The translations under genes and the position numbers were made by a program. DNA of 64,000 bases from Roridomyces roridus. Taxonomy: Eukaryota > Basidiomycota > Agaricomycetes > Agaricales > Mycenaceae. The notes under the pieces are model-generated. The model saw only the letters and a program-made list of their open reading frames with translations, ran no database searches and was not told where the DNA came from. Of the stretch, positions 11,213 through 23,187 are shown one piece after another (position 1 is the stretch's first letter; every line of letters begins with the position of its first letter). The stretch covers positions 1 through 64,000 of the forward strand of contig JARKIF010000160.1 of the NCBI GenBank assembly GCA_029378245.1, read 5' to 3'.

Positions 11213-13447
11213 TCACTCCTTCTCTTTCTCGATACTATCACTCTCCTCACTCACAGACGCCGTCCTAGTTTCAGGTTTCTCCCAATCATCGGCCGTAACA
11301 TCCCACGGCAAGTCCTCATCGAAGAATCCTTCCTTGTTCGTGAGCCATTCGTACCCTTGAACCTCGGGCCGCGACGCAGGGGTGATGGGGATGGGGAAGA
11401 CGAGACTGAGGACGGTGTACACTACGGCGGAGGTAGCCACCGAGAGAATCCATCCGGTACTGAATAAATTAAATGAGTTGACATGGACCAGAAGCGAGAG
11501 GTCTATTAACCCGTAAAGGTTGACCGCCGCTTCGCTGACTGAACCTGGTTTGTAGCCAGCTGCTATGCCGGAAATCGTCAAGCCTGTCCCTGCGCACCAA
11601 GCCTATGCAAGTTCGGTTAAACTGAGGTTCAGACAAGTGATTGCTCACGATGATGGCACGCCAGTTGAATCCACCAAAGAACCAATACAGCGAACCGGGT
11701 CTTGGGTCGTAGAGAGACGGCACATGGATACTTGAATCCAGTCAGAACAACCTATCGACGACAAGACAAGTAAGAAGAGACTCACTTTCCACGACGAATA
11801 ATATAATAATCCGCCCACAGAGGTCCGAGAATGGCGCCAACCAATACAGTATACGATCCCAAGAACGTGATAAACTTGGCCGCACTCGTCAAGAACTTCC
11901 ACGGCACGATAGCGAACCCGCAGATCCAGACAATAATTTGTCCGCGGACGATGGTCAAGTACTTTGGGAACAACCCAACCATGTCTGCGCCGAAAGGAAT
12001 GCTGTTGGCAGAGATATTTGTACCGACTGTGCCGAGACACATTGAGATGGCGACGAAGAAGCAGCCGGTGCGGGCGGTGGCGTTCCAGTGGGTATCCAAG
12101 ACTGCGTTGAGTTGATCCCACATGTTCCAGTACGTCGTGTCGAACAAAACTTGCAGGGCACAGGCGGTGGAGATGGAGAAGAAAAAGATGAAAGTCTGAA
12201 CTAGGGTTAGTAAACGTAAAAGGCGAGAAATAAATTGAACCTTGATGACGAGCATGGATATCCCTTGCGGCCATCCAGCGTCTCGTGGGTTCCTGGCATA
12301 CCGCTGAGGAGAATGAGTCGGGATTCTACCGTTGAAACTGGATCACAGTACCGCAATGTCCGGCTGGTTCAAAATCATCGGACTCATCGTACCCATAACG
12401 GTATTGATGCCGTTCAAAATGGCTGAAAAAAAATGAAATGAGTAAACGGGGAAAACAACAAAGCAATTATCGAAATACCCCATCCCAACGCGCCTCCATG
12501 GGCCGGTTCGACGAGCAGGTTGGTGTTGAACGTGTTGTAATTGGCTCCGTGTTTTCCTTATCTCCCGTATCAGCCGACGGTTCAATTCAGTTGTTGGAGA
12601 GACACATACCAGCGCGGGTGACGGCCCAGATAAAGAAACCTATCACGGCTGGTGGAATGATGACACCTTTAAGCGGCCAGAGCCAGTGGATACGCGACGG
12701 GTGAATCAACATCAGGGGACCTTGCAAGAGCCAGATCAACAAGAACGCGACGAGGCCCTGCGTGTCGATGCCGGCACTCGCAGGGAGGTGATTCGGGATG
12801 TCTGTCCATTTGTGACCAAACCTATGCGGTAATATTCCGATTAGGAAAAGTAGCAAACAAGTGAGAGACGCACACGCAACGCAGAGCCACGGCAAGCAAG
12901 CTGCTGGCAAAGTAGGACTGCACGCCAAACCAGATGATGGCGACGGCCCCACGCAGGGCGACGAAAATCTTGGAACCCCTCATGCCAAAGCTGGAGCGCA
13001 ACAAGGGAGGATAGCCGATGTGAAGCTTGGCACCGGGGCGGGCTGCGAGGACCATGGATGATGCTGCGAGGATGGCGCCGACGCAGACCGAGGCCATTGA
13101 CTGCCGGAAGGTGAGGCCGACGGCGATAAGGGACGCCCCGGCGGACCATTCTGCTTGGTTGAAGGACGAAGCCCACCCTGGAACTTCGTGAGCAGAAGGA
13201 ACAACCAAGATGGGTTGAACTCACAAAAGAATACATAGGTGTGCATCCTCCAATTGCGCTGTGTACAGCTCAGAAACGATTCTCTTTCGTCAAGTGGAAG
13301 GCTGATACTAACCAGGTGAGGTCCAGCGGGGACCAAGTCCTTGTTGTACCACGGCGAGGTGCCGATATCCACACTGTCATCTTCTGTCGTCGAGAGCTCG
13401 GGCTCCTTGCGCCGCCCAACAGACTTCAAATTCCGGAGTGCTTCCAT
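11213..13447 (-). CDS. NCS1-family nucleobase/allantoin-type permease
   Basis: Integral plasma-membrane symporter of the nucleobase:cation symporter-1 family (uracil, uridine, allantoin, thiamine carriers). It reads from MEALRNLKSVG with several short introns. After a hydrophilic N-terminus and the motif NKDLVPAGP come many hydrophobic segments: FNQAEWSAGASLIAVGL, SVCVGAILAASSMVLA, the glycine-rich YPPLLRSSFGMRG, VAIIWFGVQSYFASSL, LVAFLLIWLLQGPLML, and later helices including FFVAISMCLGTVGTNISANS. The cytosolic tail is acidic and ends SIEKEKE. About 10-12 helices are expected from the family; exact exon borders in 11600-12600 were not all fixed. The substrate cannot be assigned. Confidence 0.8.
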
Positions 13448-13822
13448 GGTGGTGATAGGAAGAGGGGCGGGGAGTCGGCGGGCGCGCCAACCGAAATTCT
13501 TCTTTTTAATATACAATTTCTCTCACCATCTTTCAAGGCGGCCGAGGACAGATAAACGGGGAATATTTGGCCACATTCGTAGCTTTCGGTGGGAAGAAGT
13601 TTCGTCATGGGTTCTAGTCTGACGGAGCAATCAGGCTTCAGCGCTTCAGCGACAGGTAGGATAAGATAAGAGGGAGGGAAGGGCTCACGACGGCGGTTCA
13701 TTTGTATCCGTGCCAAGACAAAAATCATTCGCGGTCACACGACCGACGCGACGCGAACGAGGTACCATTGAACCTTCTACCCACAGGAGAAATAACGCAT
13801 AAGAATAAGCAATTCTAGGCCT

Positions 13823-14975
13823 CTATAATGCTTCGTCAACCATCCGTCTCACCAGGTCCTCTAAAATTTGGGCATCGGCAGAGAATTTGGCCAATCCCTC
13901 GGGAACCTTGGCAGCAGCGACCTTCTCCTCCGCAATATCTCGAGCATAAGCGTCAGCCCCCTCCGCCGAATCTTCACCACCAAAGTACTCAGGCGTCGCC
14001 CCCACATCACGGGGTGTGAACTCCAAGGGCGGCTCCACACTCTCCCGACTCCGCAATCCCGCAAGTAAATGGGGCGGGAGAGTGACGAGATCAGGTCCAC
14101 CCGCCGCGCCGTACTTGCCCACTTCAATGATCTCGTCAACAGCTCTAAACCCAGCCGCCATCACGTGCGTCTTGTACCCATGGGCGAGGTACGTTGAGCG
14201 GATATCACGTACGAGGAGGATGCCGGGATGCTGCGAGAGATCTGTTCCGCCAGCGCTGCCGGGCTGATGCGCGTCCCACCAGTCTTTGACCCGCCCAATA
14301 AAGGGGGAGATGACGGAAAGCCCTGCTTGTGCACAAGCGATGGCCTGCACGCGCCCGAAGATGAGGGTCATGTTAGTGTATATGGGCTGCTGCCCCGACT
14401 CTGTCGATGGGTGCTCCAGGGCTCGCGCCGCGCAGATTCCTTCGTAGGTGGCGGGAATTTTGATTAGAATTCGGTGCCGTGGGACGCCGAGCTCTTCGAG
14501 CAGAGATACCAGTGTATAGCCCTTGCGAATCATGGCCTCGGTGTCGTATCCGATTCGTGGATCGACCGATACGGACACTCTGCCTGGTACGATTCGGGAG
14601 ATTGCAACGCCCACTTGGACCAGCTGTCGAAGAAAGTGTTATTCCACGATGACGGAAAAGATGTTTTCATCACACACCAGCCTGTCCATAGCGAGAGCAG
14701 TTACATCTTCCACCTTGGCATCTGGAAGCCTCTCCTTGGCAAAGTCCACCGCGTCCTTGACGATATCCGAGTATTCCACCTTGGACACAGCAGCGAGAAC
14801 GAGAGAGGGGTTGGTCGTCGCATCGCTCAGATCATCGGCGAATTCAGGTATCTCTACGCACGCGTCAGTATCGGCGGGTGAAGGTGGGACGTCACTACTA
14901 ACGATGGTATTCTCCCGTGTCGGAAGATATGCGGATTCCAGAACTGCGTAGGGCTTGAAGGGCTGTATGGTACAT
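13823..14975 (-). CDS. Transaldolase
   Basis: Pentose-phosphate pathway enzyme that moves a three-carbon dihydroxyacetone unit between sugar phosphates through a lysine Schiff base. Three exons with introns of 49 and 54 nt leave 1050 nt, 349 residues. Motifs are TALQALRSSG at the N-terminus, DATTNPSLVLAA, VPGRVSVSVDPR, the Schiff-base lysine in ILIKIPATYEGI, NMTLIF and SPFIGRVKDWW. The ATG at 14975 gives MYHTAL, which matches the short N-terminus of cytosolic fungal transaldolases. The C-terminus extends past the catalytic barrel with SEEDS-like acidic segments, as in class 1 enzymes. Confidence 0.93.
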
Positions 14976-15477
14976 GGTTCAAGGGGTCAAGGCGGGCAGA
15001 AGGAGGGAAATATAAGAGGCCCATGGATGTCGCCATTTTGTCATCATGATCGACCATCCGATGCCGCACGCGATCCTGTGGACAGATATGGATGACTGGC
15101 GGCTTTCAGCGTGAACGTTTGTCGGGTTCACCCTTGAGTCTCTTGCAGCCTTCTCTTCGCCGCCCGTGACCCGAAAACTCTCCTAACTGCAGAAGCACCA
15201 GCGCGTCGTCATTCGTGAGGCCTGGGTACGGGATACGCCGGCAACTTGTAGATGTGTGGAGGTTGTTTCGACCGCACGAGGCCGCCTCTGAGTCTGTGCA
15301 CGAGAGAGTTTCAGAGGATGAGAGAGTTGACAATACAGTGTCGTAAATCACGAGACCCCGACGCGAGTCGTCGGGCCGAGAATCTGACGCGCCTCGGGGA
15401 CGAACTTCAAGGAAAAAAGAAAGAAAATCAAGATCCCAGTCATAAATCATAGCATTTTCATAAATACATGAATGAAA
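14976..15477. other. Intergenic region
   Basis: Upstream of transaldolase and downstream of the 15478 gene. No supported coding sequence is seen. Confidence 0.6.
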
Positions 15478-16473
15478 TCACAGGCCGCGCTCAGCACGCT
15501 GGACCGCACTTTGCTTGATCGCCGCCTCCGCCTCGAGGAGAATTTCGTACACAATCCCCGCCCCGATAGCCACCTCCTCGCGCTGGTAGAAAACGACGTT
15601 CTGGAGTACGAGCTCGACCCTGTCCGCCCGCCACCGCACAATCTCCTGCGCAAGCCGCGGAAGGATGATGTCAGGAATGAGATCCGCCAATGTAATCGTC
15701 CCAAACAAATACCGATGGACGTCCACGGCCTTGATCTGCTCGGGCGTCTTGACAATCTCCTGGACAGGCCACGGGATTTGGTGGAAGATGAGGGGAAGGC
15801 AGTCCTCGGTATCATGCAACGCGACATCCCAGCGCTGCTGGTAAAGCGCCCAGCGCTGAGCGGTCAAGTCACCTTGAACCAACGCAAGTACCTGGCGGTC
15901 CCAAGCCATGGAATCTACGTCGTTCTTCCACTCGCGCCACTTGCGGACGATGAAGCTGGGAGGGGTGCGGAGAGCAGAGGGTTCAGGATGGTAGAAGATC
16001 GGAGGCGCTTGCTTGGGGAGCGTCTCGAGGCTGAATCGATCGCGGGAGGCCTGGCGATGGAGGTGGCGGACACCGAGGCCGTTGGCGAAGGGGTCAGCGA
16101 CAGCGATGCCGGCGCCATTCCGGTGGTTGTGGATCTGCAGGCGCGCGATCTCCATGTCGAAGAACGTGTCCTGTTGTTGGTCGACTTTGGGAGCGGGGGC
16201 AGGAGCATCAAGCTCGACGGTCTCCGACGAGGTCAAAGACGACGATCCAGAAGAGCTGAATGAACCGAGGGAAGAAGCCCGGGAGGAGGAGGACTGCGAG
16301 CCCAAGCGCGCACCGTGCTCGAGCCGCTTGAACTGCTGCAGCCGGGAGACAAGAGGCGCAGGCTTGTACGCCTTGCGGTGGTGGTATTTACGCTCTCGGT
16401 CCCCCGAGGGTGCTGGGGCGGTTTGCCCGAAAACGTAATTGACCAATTTGATTGGGGAAAAGGCGGAAAACAT
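15478..16473 (-). CDS. Conserved-looking protein of unknown function
   Basis: Single uninterrupted frame of 331 codons from an ATG at 16473 (MFSAFSPIKLVNYVFG). A basic segment HHRKAYKP and a Ser-rich linker are followed by an aromatic, compact-looking C-terminal half: FIVRKWREWKNDVDSMAWDR, LPLIFHQIPWPVQ, VHRYLFGTITLADLIPDIIL and the helix VYEILLEAEAAIKQ. No catalytic motif, signal peptide or transmembrane segment is seen. I do not recognise the family. Third-position GC preference and the lack of stops over 1 kb support a real gene. Confidence 0.75.
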   Translation of the reverse strand: MFSAFSPIKLVNYVFGQTAPAPSGDRERKYHHRKAYKPAPLVSRLQQFKRLEHGARLGSQSSSSRASSLGSFSSSGSSSLTSSETVELDAPAPAPKVDQQQDTFFDMEIARLQIHNHRNGAGIAVADPFANGLGVRHLHRQASRDRFSLETLPKQAPPIFYHPEPSALRTPPSFIVRKWREWKNDVDSMAWDRQVLALVQGDLTAQRWALYQQRWDVALHDTEDCLPLIFHQIPWPVQEIVKTPEQIKAVDVHRYLFGTITLADLIPDIILPRLAQEIVRWRADRVELVLQNVVFYQREEVAIGAGIVYEILLEAEAAIKQSAVQRAERGL

Positions 16474-16628
16474 TGCTGGGATGGTTAGTCTGAAAACAAT
16501 AAGATTGACAGAAGCGGACGAGAAGAAAAAAACACGTACGCTGAAGAAGTTGCTAGACTTACTTGAGGACGAGTTGTAGTAGCTGGAAGATTTGAGGAGG
16601 TATGGCGTCTGGTGGCTGGTCGTCGCGT

Positions 16629-16636
16629 CTTATATA
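16629..16636 (-). promoter_or_regulatory. TATA-like box upstream of the 15478-16473 gene
   Basis: TATATAAG on the minus strand, about 155 bp before the ATG. The distance implies a leader of about 125 nt, possibly spliced. Confidence 0.35.
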
Positions 16637-17097
16637 CTTGCACGGGAGGGCCCTCCATTGTTCGCGAGGCCGCTCAACGAGTCCCAAGCGAGGGGCAGCA
16701 CGCACAGAAAATCTACCAATCCAACTCAGAATTGCCCAATATGGAAGGTGTCTGTGAGCCACTCACCGGTGCCACTGAGCGTGATTGCTTGCCGACCAAA
16801 GCCACTTGATTCAAGTCAGAGGGCCAAACCGAAATGAGCGAACAATGGAGGTCTGACCATGCGGTGCTAAAGCAACCGCTGAGTCTGTAACACGGCAACA
16901 GACTCGGAACACGCCCCAATCGCCCGCCACCAACCCCCGATCGTCGGTGCCGACGCGCCCCTCGGCGCATCAGATGTCCAAATGGGGTAACACCCGAAAT
17001 GACTCTAGACCCAGATGGACTATAAACAGTCAAGGAGCGCGTTACATTCTTGAGAACAACACTCTTTGACCCTTCATTCAAAGCTGTTTGAGAAGGG
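16637..17097. other. Divergent intergenic region
   Basis: Lies between two divergently transcribed genes. Apart from the TATA boxes annotated on each side, no feature is supported. Confidence 0.5.
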
Positions 17098-17105
17098 TAT
17101 ATAAA
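17098..17105 (+). promoter_or_regulatory. TATA box upstream of the 17184 gene
   Basis: TATATAAA lies 79 bp before the ATG at 17184. Confidence 0.5.
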
Positions 17106-17183
17106 CAAAGAGACCTTTGCGACGAGAATAAGCAACGGACCCTGACCTGTCCTTGAGCCACTACCACCATAACACCACCAGCC

Positions 17184-17924
17184 ATGCAAACACGACTGCA
17201 GACCAAACTGGCCAAAGAAGCGGCGGAGGCTGAGGCCAGAGCGAACGCACAAGCAGCCGGGCTTTCCGACACAAACAGTTCCCACCGTCTCCGATCATTC
17301 GATTCCATGTCTTCACTGTCCTCCGTGTCGACATTGACCCCGACGAATTCATTCTCATTCTCGTCAAGCGCCACGCCCACACCAAATCTTGACGCCATAG
17401 TTGAGGCGGAGGATGAAGAAGGGGAGCAGGACGCCGAGTACCACCAGGACGACACTCACGTTGCCCCGCCGCTGTTCCCTTGGCGCCCCACAGACCGGCC
17501 CATGATAACGCCACAGCCCTCCCTCAATCCCCAGCATCGCTACCCAGCCGAAGTCTTCCAGGCGCCCAAGAAACATGTCTCGCCCACAGAGAGGGAGCGT
17601 CTCGCTGCAGAGCGAGCGAGGGATTCGCTGTTGGCAGGGAACAGCGGCTTGGCTCGGTTGACGGAGCAGGGGACATTGCTACTTGTGGACCAGCCTGACT
17701 TGGAGGAGCGCGAGTCATCGTTGAGCCCGGAGCCGTCGTCCGATCGTGGGAGGGGCCACGGTCTCGGGTCTCCATTCGTATCGCAGCATGCCATTGCAGG
17801 TCCGTTGGAGCCCCGAGCAACCGCGCAGGTATACCGCCGCCAGCCTGCTATCGAGTCGATCCCGACTATCCTCGTTGATCCTAATACTGGCAAGGTGCTC
17901 AAGTATCCTGTTGCAAGGGAATGA
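17184..17924 (+). CDS. Unassigned low-complexity protein
   Basis: Single frame of 246 codons. The N-terminus is an Ala/Glu-rich charged helix (LAKEAAEAEARANAQAAG), then a Ser/Thr-rich segment, an acidic patch (EAEDEEGEQDAE), a second charged helix (SPTERERLAAERARDSLLA) and the C-terminal motif IPTILVDPNTGKVLKYP. The protein is probably mostly disordered. Family and function are not recognised. A good TATA box and full-length openness support expression. Confidence 0.65.
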   Translation: MQTRLQTKLAKEAAEAEARANAQAAGLSDTNSSHRLRSFDSMSSLSSVSTLTPTNSFSFSSSATPTPNLDAIVEAEDEEGEQDAEYHQDDTHVAPPLFPWRPTDRPMITPQPSLNPQHRYPAEVFQAPKKHVSPTERERLAAERARDSLLAGNSGLARLTEQGTLLLVDQPDLEERESSLSPEPSSDRGRGHGLGSPFVSQHAIAGPLEPRATAQVYRRQPAIESIPTILVDPNTGKVLKYPVARE

Positions 17925-18371
17925 GCTGGAGGATTACTTACTATTTATGCTATGCTATCTACTCACCTTGTTAATTGTATGCATACTCTTTTATAGAAGA
18001 TGACTCGAGGGATGAGATCGATGAGAGAGTGAGAGAGAGACGGCTGCAAGTCGGAGATCAGCGAGGAAGCATCACCCGTCGGTCAAAGCGGGAAACCGGC
18101 TTGCTCAGACTCTCCCGCTTTTGAACTGGAGTCTGGACTTTACTCGCGCGAGCAGAAAATATGCGCCTCAAGAACTTCTGGGAGGTAATGAACTTGGCAT
18201 TCTCAACACTGAATCCCGCTACTGTATGAGTGGAAATGATATTCCAACAGAATCCTGTCGTACAAGAAAAACTTTGGCGCCAAGGCCCCGATTCTAATCT
18301 CCAGGGCGTCAACCATGAGAGCATTTGATACTTAAACAGGTCTCTGCAACAGCCAACAGCCATTCTATGCC
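17925..18371. other. Intergenic region, upstream of the first arrestin-like copy
   Basis: No gene is seen. From about 18100 the sequence is homologous to 20830-21088 upstream of the second copy, sharing the block GAATCCTGTCGTACAAGAAA, so the promoter was duplicated with the gene. Confidence 0.7.
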
Positions 18372-20478
18372 ATGAAAGTCTCCCTCTTCCCGCTGCTAGC
18401 GTTCCCCGCTCTTGCGGCGGCCGCGATTAGGCTTTCAGGGTTACTCCCAGCAGTCCCAGCTCCAACTAAATATAAAAGCTTGGCGCCTCCAAGTCTAGTA
18501 TTCCCGCCGCCCTCACCATCCGCGGACCCGGCGACACCTTGCGATGTCCAAGTCCAGGTACAGGCGGAGGACCTCAGACCGAATCATATCTCCCAAGGTG
18601 TGTATCCCGCATTCGAAATTAACCGCAGATGAACCAATGGTTTGTAGGCGAGCTTCGCGTCAAGGCCTCGCGTGCGGATTGTGCACATGAGGTTGTGTCG
18701 GTAGCACTGCGGCTGGAACTGAGCGAGTTCAGCGAAGTCGTTTCCGTCAAGGACGGCGTGGTTCTGCCCGAGAAGTGGCAGGCTACCAATGAGACCAAGA
18801 CCGTGGCGGGTCTCCACGGCGAGATGGTCCCAAAGGCGGTGTACGATTATTCGACGTATGCAGAGGCGACCAGCGACCCCGAGTTATGGAATATCGCTGC
18901 AGAAGAGCGCATAGCTTGGACCTCTGAGATCTTACTTCTGAATGGCCACCCAAGTAAGTCAGATGCCAACCGTTTCAGGAATGCTTGACGCGAAAGTGGA
19001 TCTAGATTTGACTCACCCAATCGTCGTGCCGTTCACCGTCGATGTTCCCAACGTCAATTATCCTCCCGGAGTCGATCGCATGCGCGTTGTTCGTAATTCT
19101 CGCCATTCCTATGGTGACCTGGCGTACGAGTACACTGCAGTAAGTACTCTTCGAGACTGCGTCTTTGTTTCTTTGATAATGTTCCCCAAGACGGTGACCT
19201 TTACCGACGGACGTATCTTGAACAAACCCATCGGATACACGACATTTGTGCCCATAAATCAAGTCAGCCCTACAGCAACTCCCTCTACGTGGAGGACGGC
19301 CTTCGAGAATCCGTGCGAAGAGCATCATAACCGAGAGGACGTGGACGACTTGCAAAGATGTCTCCCGAAAGGAGAGCGTTCCTAGTTTACAGCAAAAGTC
19401 ACCCTCGAAACGGGGAACATTGTTCAACAAGGTTGGTCTTGAAGTGCTGGATTGGTTTGTTTAATTGATAATTCGCTCAGGGCACCGAGTGAAAGGGAGG
19501 GTGACCGTTCACGGTACTCAGGGCTCGACGACAATGTCGGAAATCGCCGTTGGAGTCTTGACTCACTACGGCGATCGCTGGGCAAGCGAGCAAGCAATCA
19601 CTGGCGGGGACGCCAAGTTCGTCAACGACAGATACACGGATACGAGATGCAGGACCTACATCAAAAATACGCCGCTCGACGCCGAGTCCTCCGCCTATGC
19701 ATGGATCTTTACAGACGGCGCCGGCTACCGCGGATTTCCTCCTGCCACCCTAGTGTCCAGCGCAGACGAGGGCAACGACCCCCTCACTCCTGAACACCCT
19801 TACTTCGACTTTGACTTTGAAGTTCCGAGGGAGACACCTGTGGACTTTGCGTCCTATTACACCACCACGGAAAATCGACTTTTGTTCAAATTGGACGTTC
19901 TTTATGCGCCAGAAGTCGCGGATTGCTTGGGAAAGCCCATGCCGCGACCACCTGTGACGGCAGCAGACGCGGCGGCGGCGACGGAGGAGAGCCTGTGGCA
20001 GTCCCACTCACCTGTCAGACATCCAGTCGAATTCAAACCGCCCAAGGCACGGAAGGACACGCGGCGTGTGATGACGCTGGAGGTTGTGGTCCCGATTATC
20101 GTGGTTGGAGGCACTGCGGAAATAAATCCTGTCCCACATTACCTCGCGCCAGGTCTCCCCGTGCCAGTCATTCGCGCCGGAGGGGAAGCGCCAGCGGTGT
20201 CTGAATATCCCATCGCAGACCCGGTGGTCAAAGAAGAACCATTGACAGAGACGACATCAAGGCTGATAGAGGCGCATCCTCAGAGCAGCAGATTCACGGG
20301 TCACCGTTACCGCCCTGCTTCAGAAATTCCAGATCCCGCCAAATACTATCGTCGTGGAGACTATGCGGGTTTACTTTGGAAGAAGAAGAAAGTGGCGGAG
20401 GAGCGAGGTTTCGCGCCGTTCCGTCCTGAGACAGCTGAGACGGAGGTGGGAGGAAACCAGCAGCCTTTGGGACTTTGA
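18372..20478 (+). pseudogene. Arrestin-like protein with signal peptide, tandem copy 1, internal stop
   Basis: Five exons (introns of 50, 52, 51 and 49 nt) leave 1905 nt, 635 codons. One of these is an in-frame TAG at 19383-19385, where copy 2 has a Gln codon. The N-terminus MKVSLFPLLAFPALAAAA is a typical signal peptide. The next 300 residues resemble the arrestin beta-sandwich: VQVQAEDLRPNH..GELRVK, VALRLELSEFSEV, LTHPIVVPFTVDVPN and the YGDLAYEYTATVTFTD strand pair. A second similar half begins HRVKGRVTVHG. The C-terminus ends YYRRGDYAGLLWKKKK..ERGF, almost identical in both copies. Arrestin folds are normally cytosolic, so the apparent signal peptide is unusual. The stop removes the second half. 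Confidence 0.7.
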
Positions 20479-21088
20479 GTCTGTAGAGGTGCGAGGGATT
20501 GCAGTCCAGATACCCAATTGTAGATAGTAGTTAGGATTTCCTGACTTCCTTCCAATAAATTCGACCAAAAGCGAGAAGGAAAACGCGATACGGCATGGTC
20601 AGGAGAAAGGAGGCGATCAAAGGCGGGCAGCACAGCCTCCCCGACTGTTGCATAATGTCACCAAACTTTCCGTTTGCCTTGGTTTGCCAACCAGTGTTGT
20701 GCTGAGCCCAGCACTTGTGCCCAACGCGGACCCAGCGCCCAACACCATGCGCATAGACTCCAGCGGCTGGCAGGCTCTCCCTTGGGCCTTGACTAAATAA
20801 AATATCGACGTTCGCATCTCCGGAACGTCTCCGAGTCTCTCTCCCGCCTTTGAACCAGAATCGCGCGGCGCGAGTGGAAAATATCAAGAACCTTATCGAC
20901 GCTCGCAATTTCAGCAGTGAGTATTGCCCAAATCCCGCTATTGTATACCGAGAAGACATTCCTTCCAACAGAATCCTGTCGTACAAGAAAAGACTTTGGC
21001 GCCGATTCCAATCTCCAGCGCGCCAATCATGGGAGCCTGACTCTGGTAGAAAACAGTTCTCTGCAACGGCCAACAGCCACTTTATGCC
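20479..21088. other. Spacer between tandem copies
   Basis: No gene. The segment 20605-20830 is repeated downstream of copy 2 at about 23294-23555, and 20830-21088 matches the region upstream of copy 1. Confidence 0.65.
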
Positions 21089-23187
21089 ATGAAAGTGTCC
21101 CGCTTCCCGCTTCTGGCGTTCCCCGCTCTTGCAGCGGTCGCGTTTGGGCAGCTTTCGGGGTTATTACTACCAATCCCAGCAGCCCCGTCCCCATGTCAAC
21201 ATTGTTTGGCGCCTCCTCCATTCCCAACCTCACCATCCGCGAACCCGGCGACACCTTGCGATGTGCAAGTCAAGGTACGGGCGGAGGACCTCAGGCCGAA
21301 TCATAGCGCACAAGGTGTGTACCCGGGCCAGACATTCGAAATAATTGGAGACTAACTGGCCTGTAGGGGAGCTTCGCGTCAAAGTCTCGAGACCGGATTG
21401 TGCACATGAGATCGTGTCGGTAGCACTGCGGCTCGAGCTGAGTGAGTTCAGCGAAGTCGTGTACCTCAAGGAGGGAGCGGTTCTCCCCGACGTGGTCCAA
21501 AGGGCCCGGCTGTGCAACTGTTCGCTGGCGTATGAAAATGCGACCAGCGACTCCGATATATGGCATGTGGGCGCAGAAGAGCGCATAGCTTGGACCTCTG
21601 AAATCGTCCTTCTGGAGCACTATCCAGGTGAGTTACATGCCCGCCGTGCCACCAGTGCTTGACGCGAAATTGGATCCAGATTTGACTCACCCAGTCGTTG
21701 TACCATTCACGGTCGATGTTCCCAATGTGAATTATCCTCCTGGAGTCAATCGCATACGGCCCATTGCTCGTAATTCTCGCCATTCCTTTGGTGACCTGGC
21801 GTATGAGTACACTGCAGTAAGCACTATTCGAAATTCCGTCTTTGTATCTTTGATTATGCTGCCACAAGACTGTGACCTTTACCGACGGACGTATCGTGGA
21901 GAGACCCGTTGGATATACCACATTCGTACCCATGCACGAAGCTACCTCGACGGAATCGCCCTATTCGCGGAGCGTTACCTTCAAGAATGGGCCTTGTGAA
22001 GAGTACTATACGAACCCGCACGAGTTGGACGACTTGCAAAGATGTCTCCCGAAAGAAGAGCGTTCGCAATTCACAGCAGAGGTAATCCTCGAAACGGGGA
22101 ACGTCGTTCAGCAGGGTTGGTCTTGAAATGATGCGCTACTTTCTTTGATTGATAATTCGCTCAGGGCACCGAGTGAAGGGGAGGGTTACGATTCACACAA
22201 CGCAGGGCTCGACGACGATGTCGGAGATCACCGTTGGAGTCTTGACCCACTACGACGATCGTTGGGCAAGCGAGCAAGCGATCACCGGAGGCGACGTAGA
22301 TTTCGTCGACGCCAGGTACACGGATACGAGATGCAGGACCTACTTCAGCAACACTCCGCTCGACGCCGAGTCCCCCAGCTACGCATGGCTCTTCACGAGG
22401 GAACTCCGTCCCATTCGAGTACCTTTTGCCAACCTGGCATCCAGTGCTGACGAGGGCAGCGATCCTCTTGCTCCCGAACACTCCTACTTCGACTTTGACT
22501 TTGAAGTCCCGAGGGAAACGCCCGTGGACTTTGCGTCGTATTACACTACCACGGAAAATCGACTCTTGTTCAAATTGAACGTTCTTTATGAGCCGGAGGT
22601 CGCGGATTGCTTGGGGAAGCCTATGCCACCGCCACCCATGACGGCGGCAGACGGCGGCGGCCACGGAGGAGAACCTGTGGCAGACTCACTCGCCTGTCGG
22701 CCACCCGGGCGAGTTTGAACGGAAGGACACGCGTCGTATGATGACGCTGGAGGCTTTGGTTCCGATTACCGTGGTCGGAGGCACCGCGGAAGACGCACAT
22801 CCTGCCCCGCATTACCTGGCGCCAGGTCTCCCCGTGCCAGTCATTCGCGCCTCAGGAGAGATTGGCATCGAGTATCCCATCGCAGACCCGGTGGTCAAGG
22901 AGGAACCATTGGCAGAGACGACATCGCGGCTCATTCGGGCGCAAAAGGAGGGACCATCGGCAGACTCGATATCGTGGTTCATGGAGGCGCATCGCAGATA
23001 CGTGGCGGGGCTCGGCTCCCCACTTGCGGAAGAAATCCCCGATCCCACCAGGTACTATCGGCGCGGAGACTATGCGGGCTTGCTTTGGAAGAAGAAGAAA
23101 GTGGCGGAGGAGCGAGGTTTCCCGTCCTTCCGTCCTGAAACAGCTGAGACAGAGGTGGGAGGAGACCAGCAGCCTTTGGGACTTTGA
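21089..23187 (+). pseudogene. Arrestin-like protein with signal peptide, tandem copy 2, frameshift
   Basis: Same five-exon plan as copy 1 (introns of 52, 52, 52 and 49 nt at equivalent positions), starting MKVSRFPLLAFPALAAVAFG. It has Gln where copy 1 has a stop, so the arrestin-like part is complete apart from a short replaced loop after EGAVLPD. The spliced length is 1894 nt, not a multiple of three. A GCG-repeat tract near 22650-22662 is two bases shorter than in copy 1. This shifts the frame so that translation ends soon after CRPPGRV, while the conserved C-terminus continues in another frame (TEENLW, RRMMTLEALVPI, YYRRGDYAGLLWKKKK). Function is unknown; if secreted, it could be a surface beta-sandwich protein. 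Confidence 0.7.
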
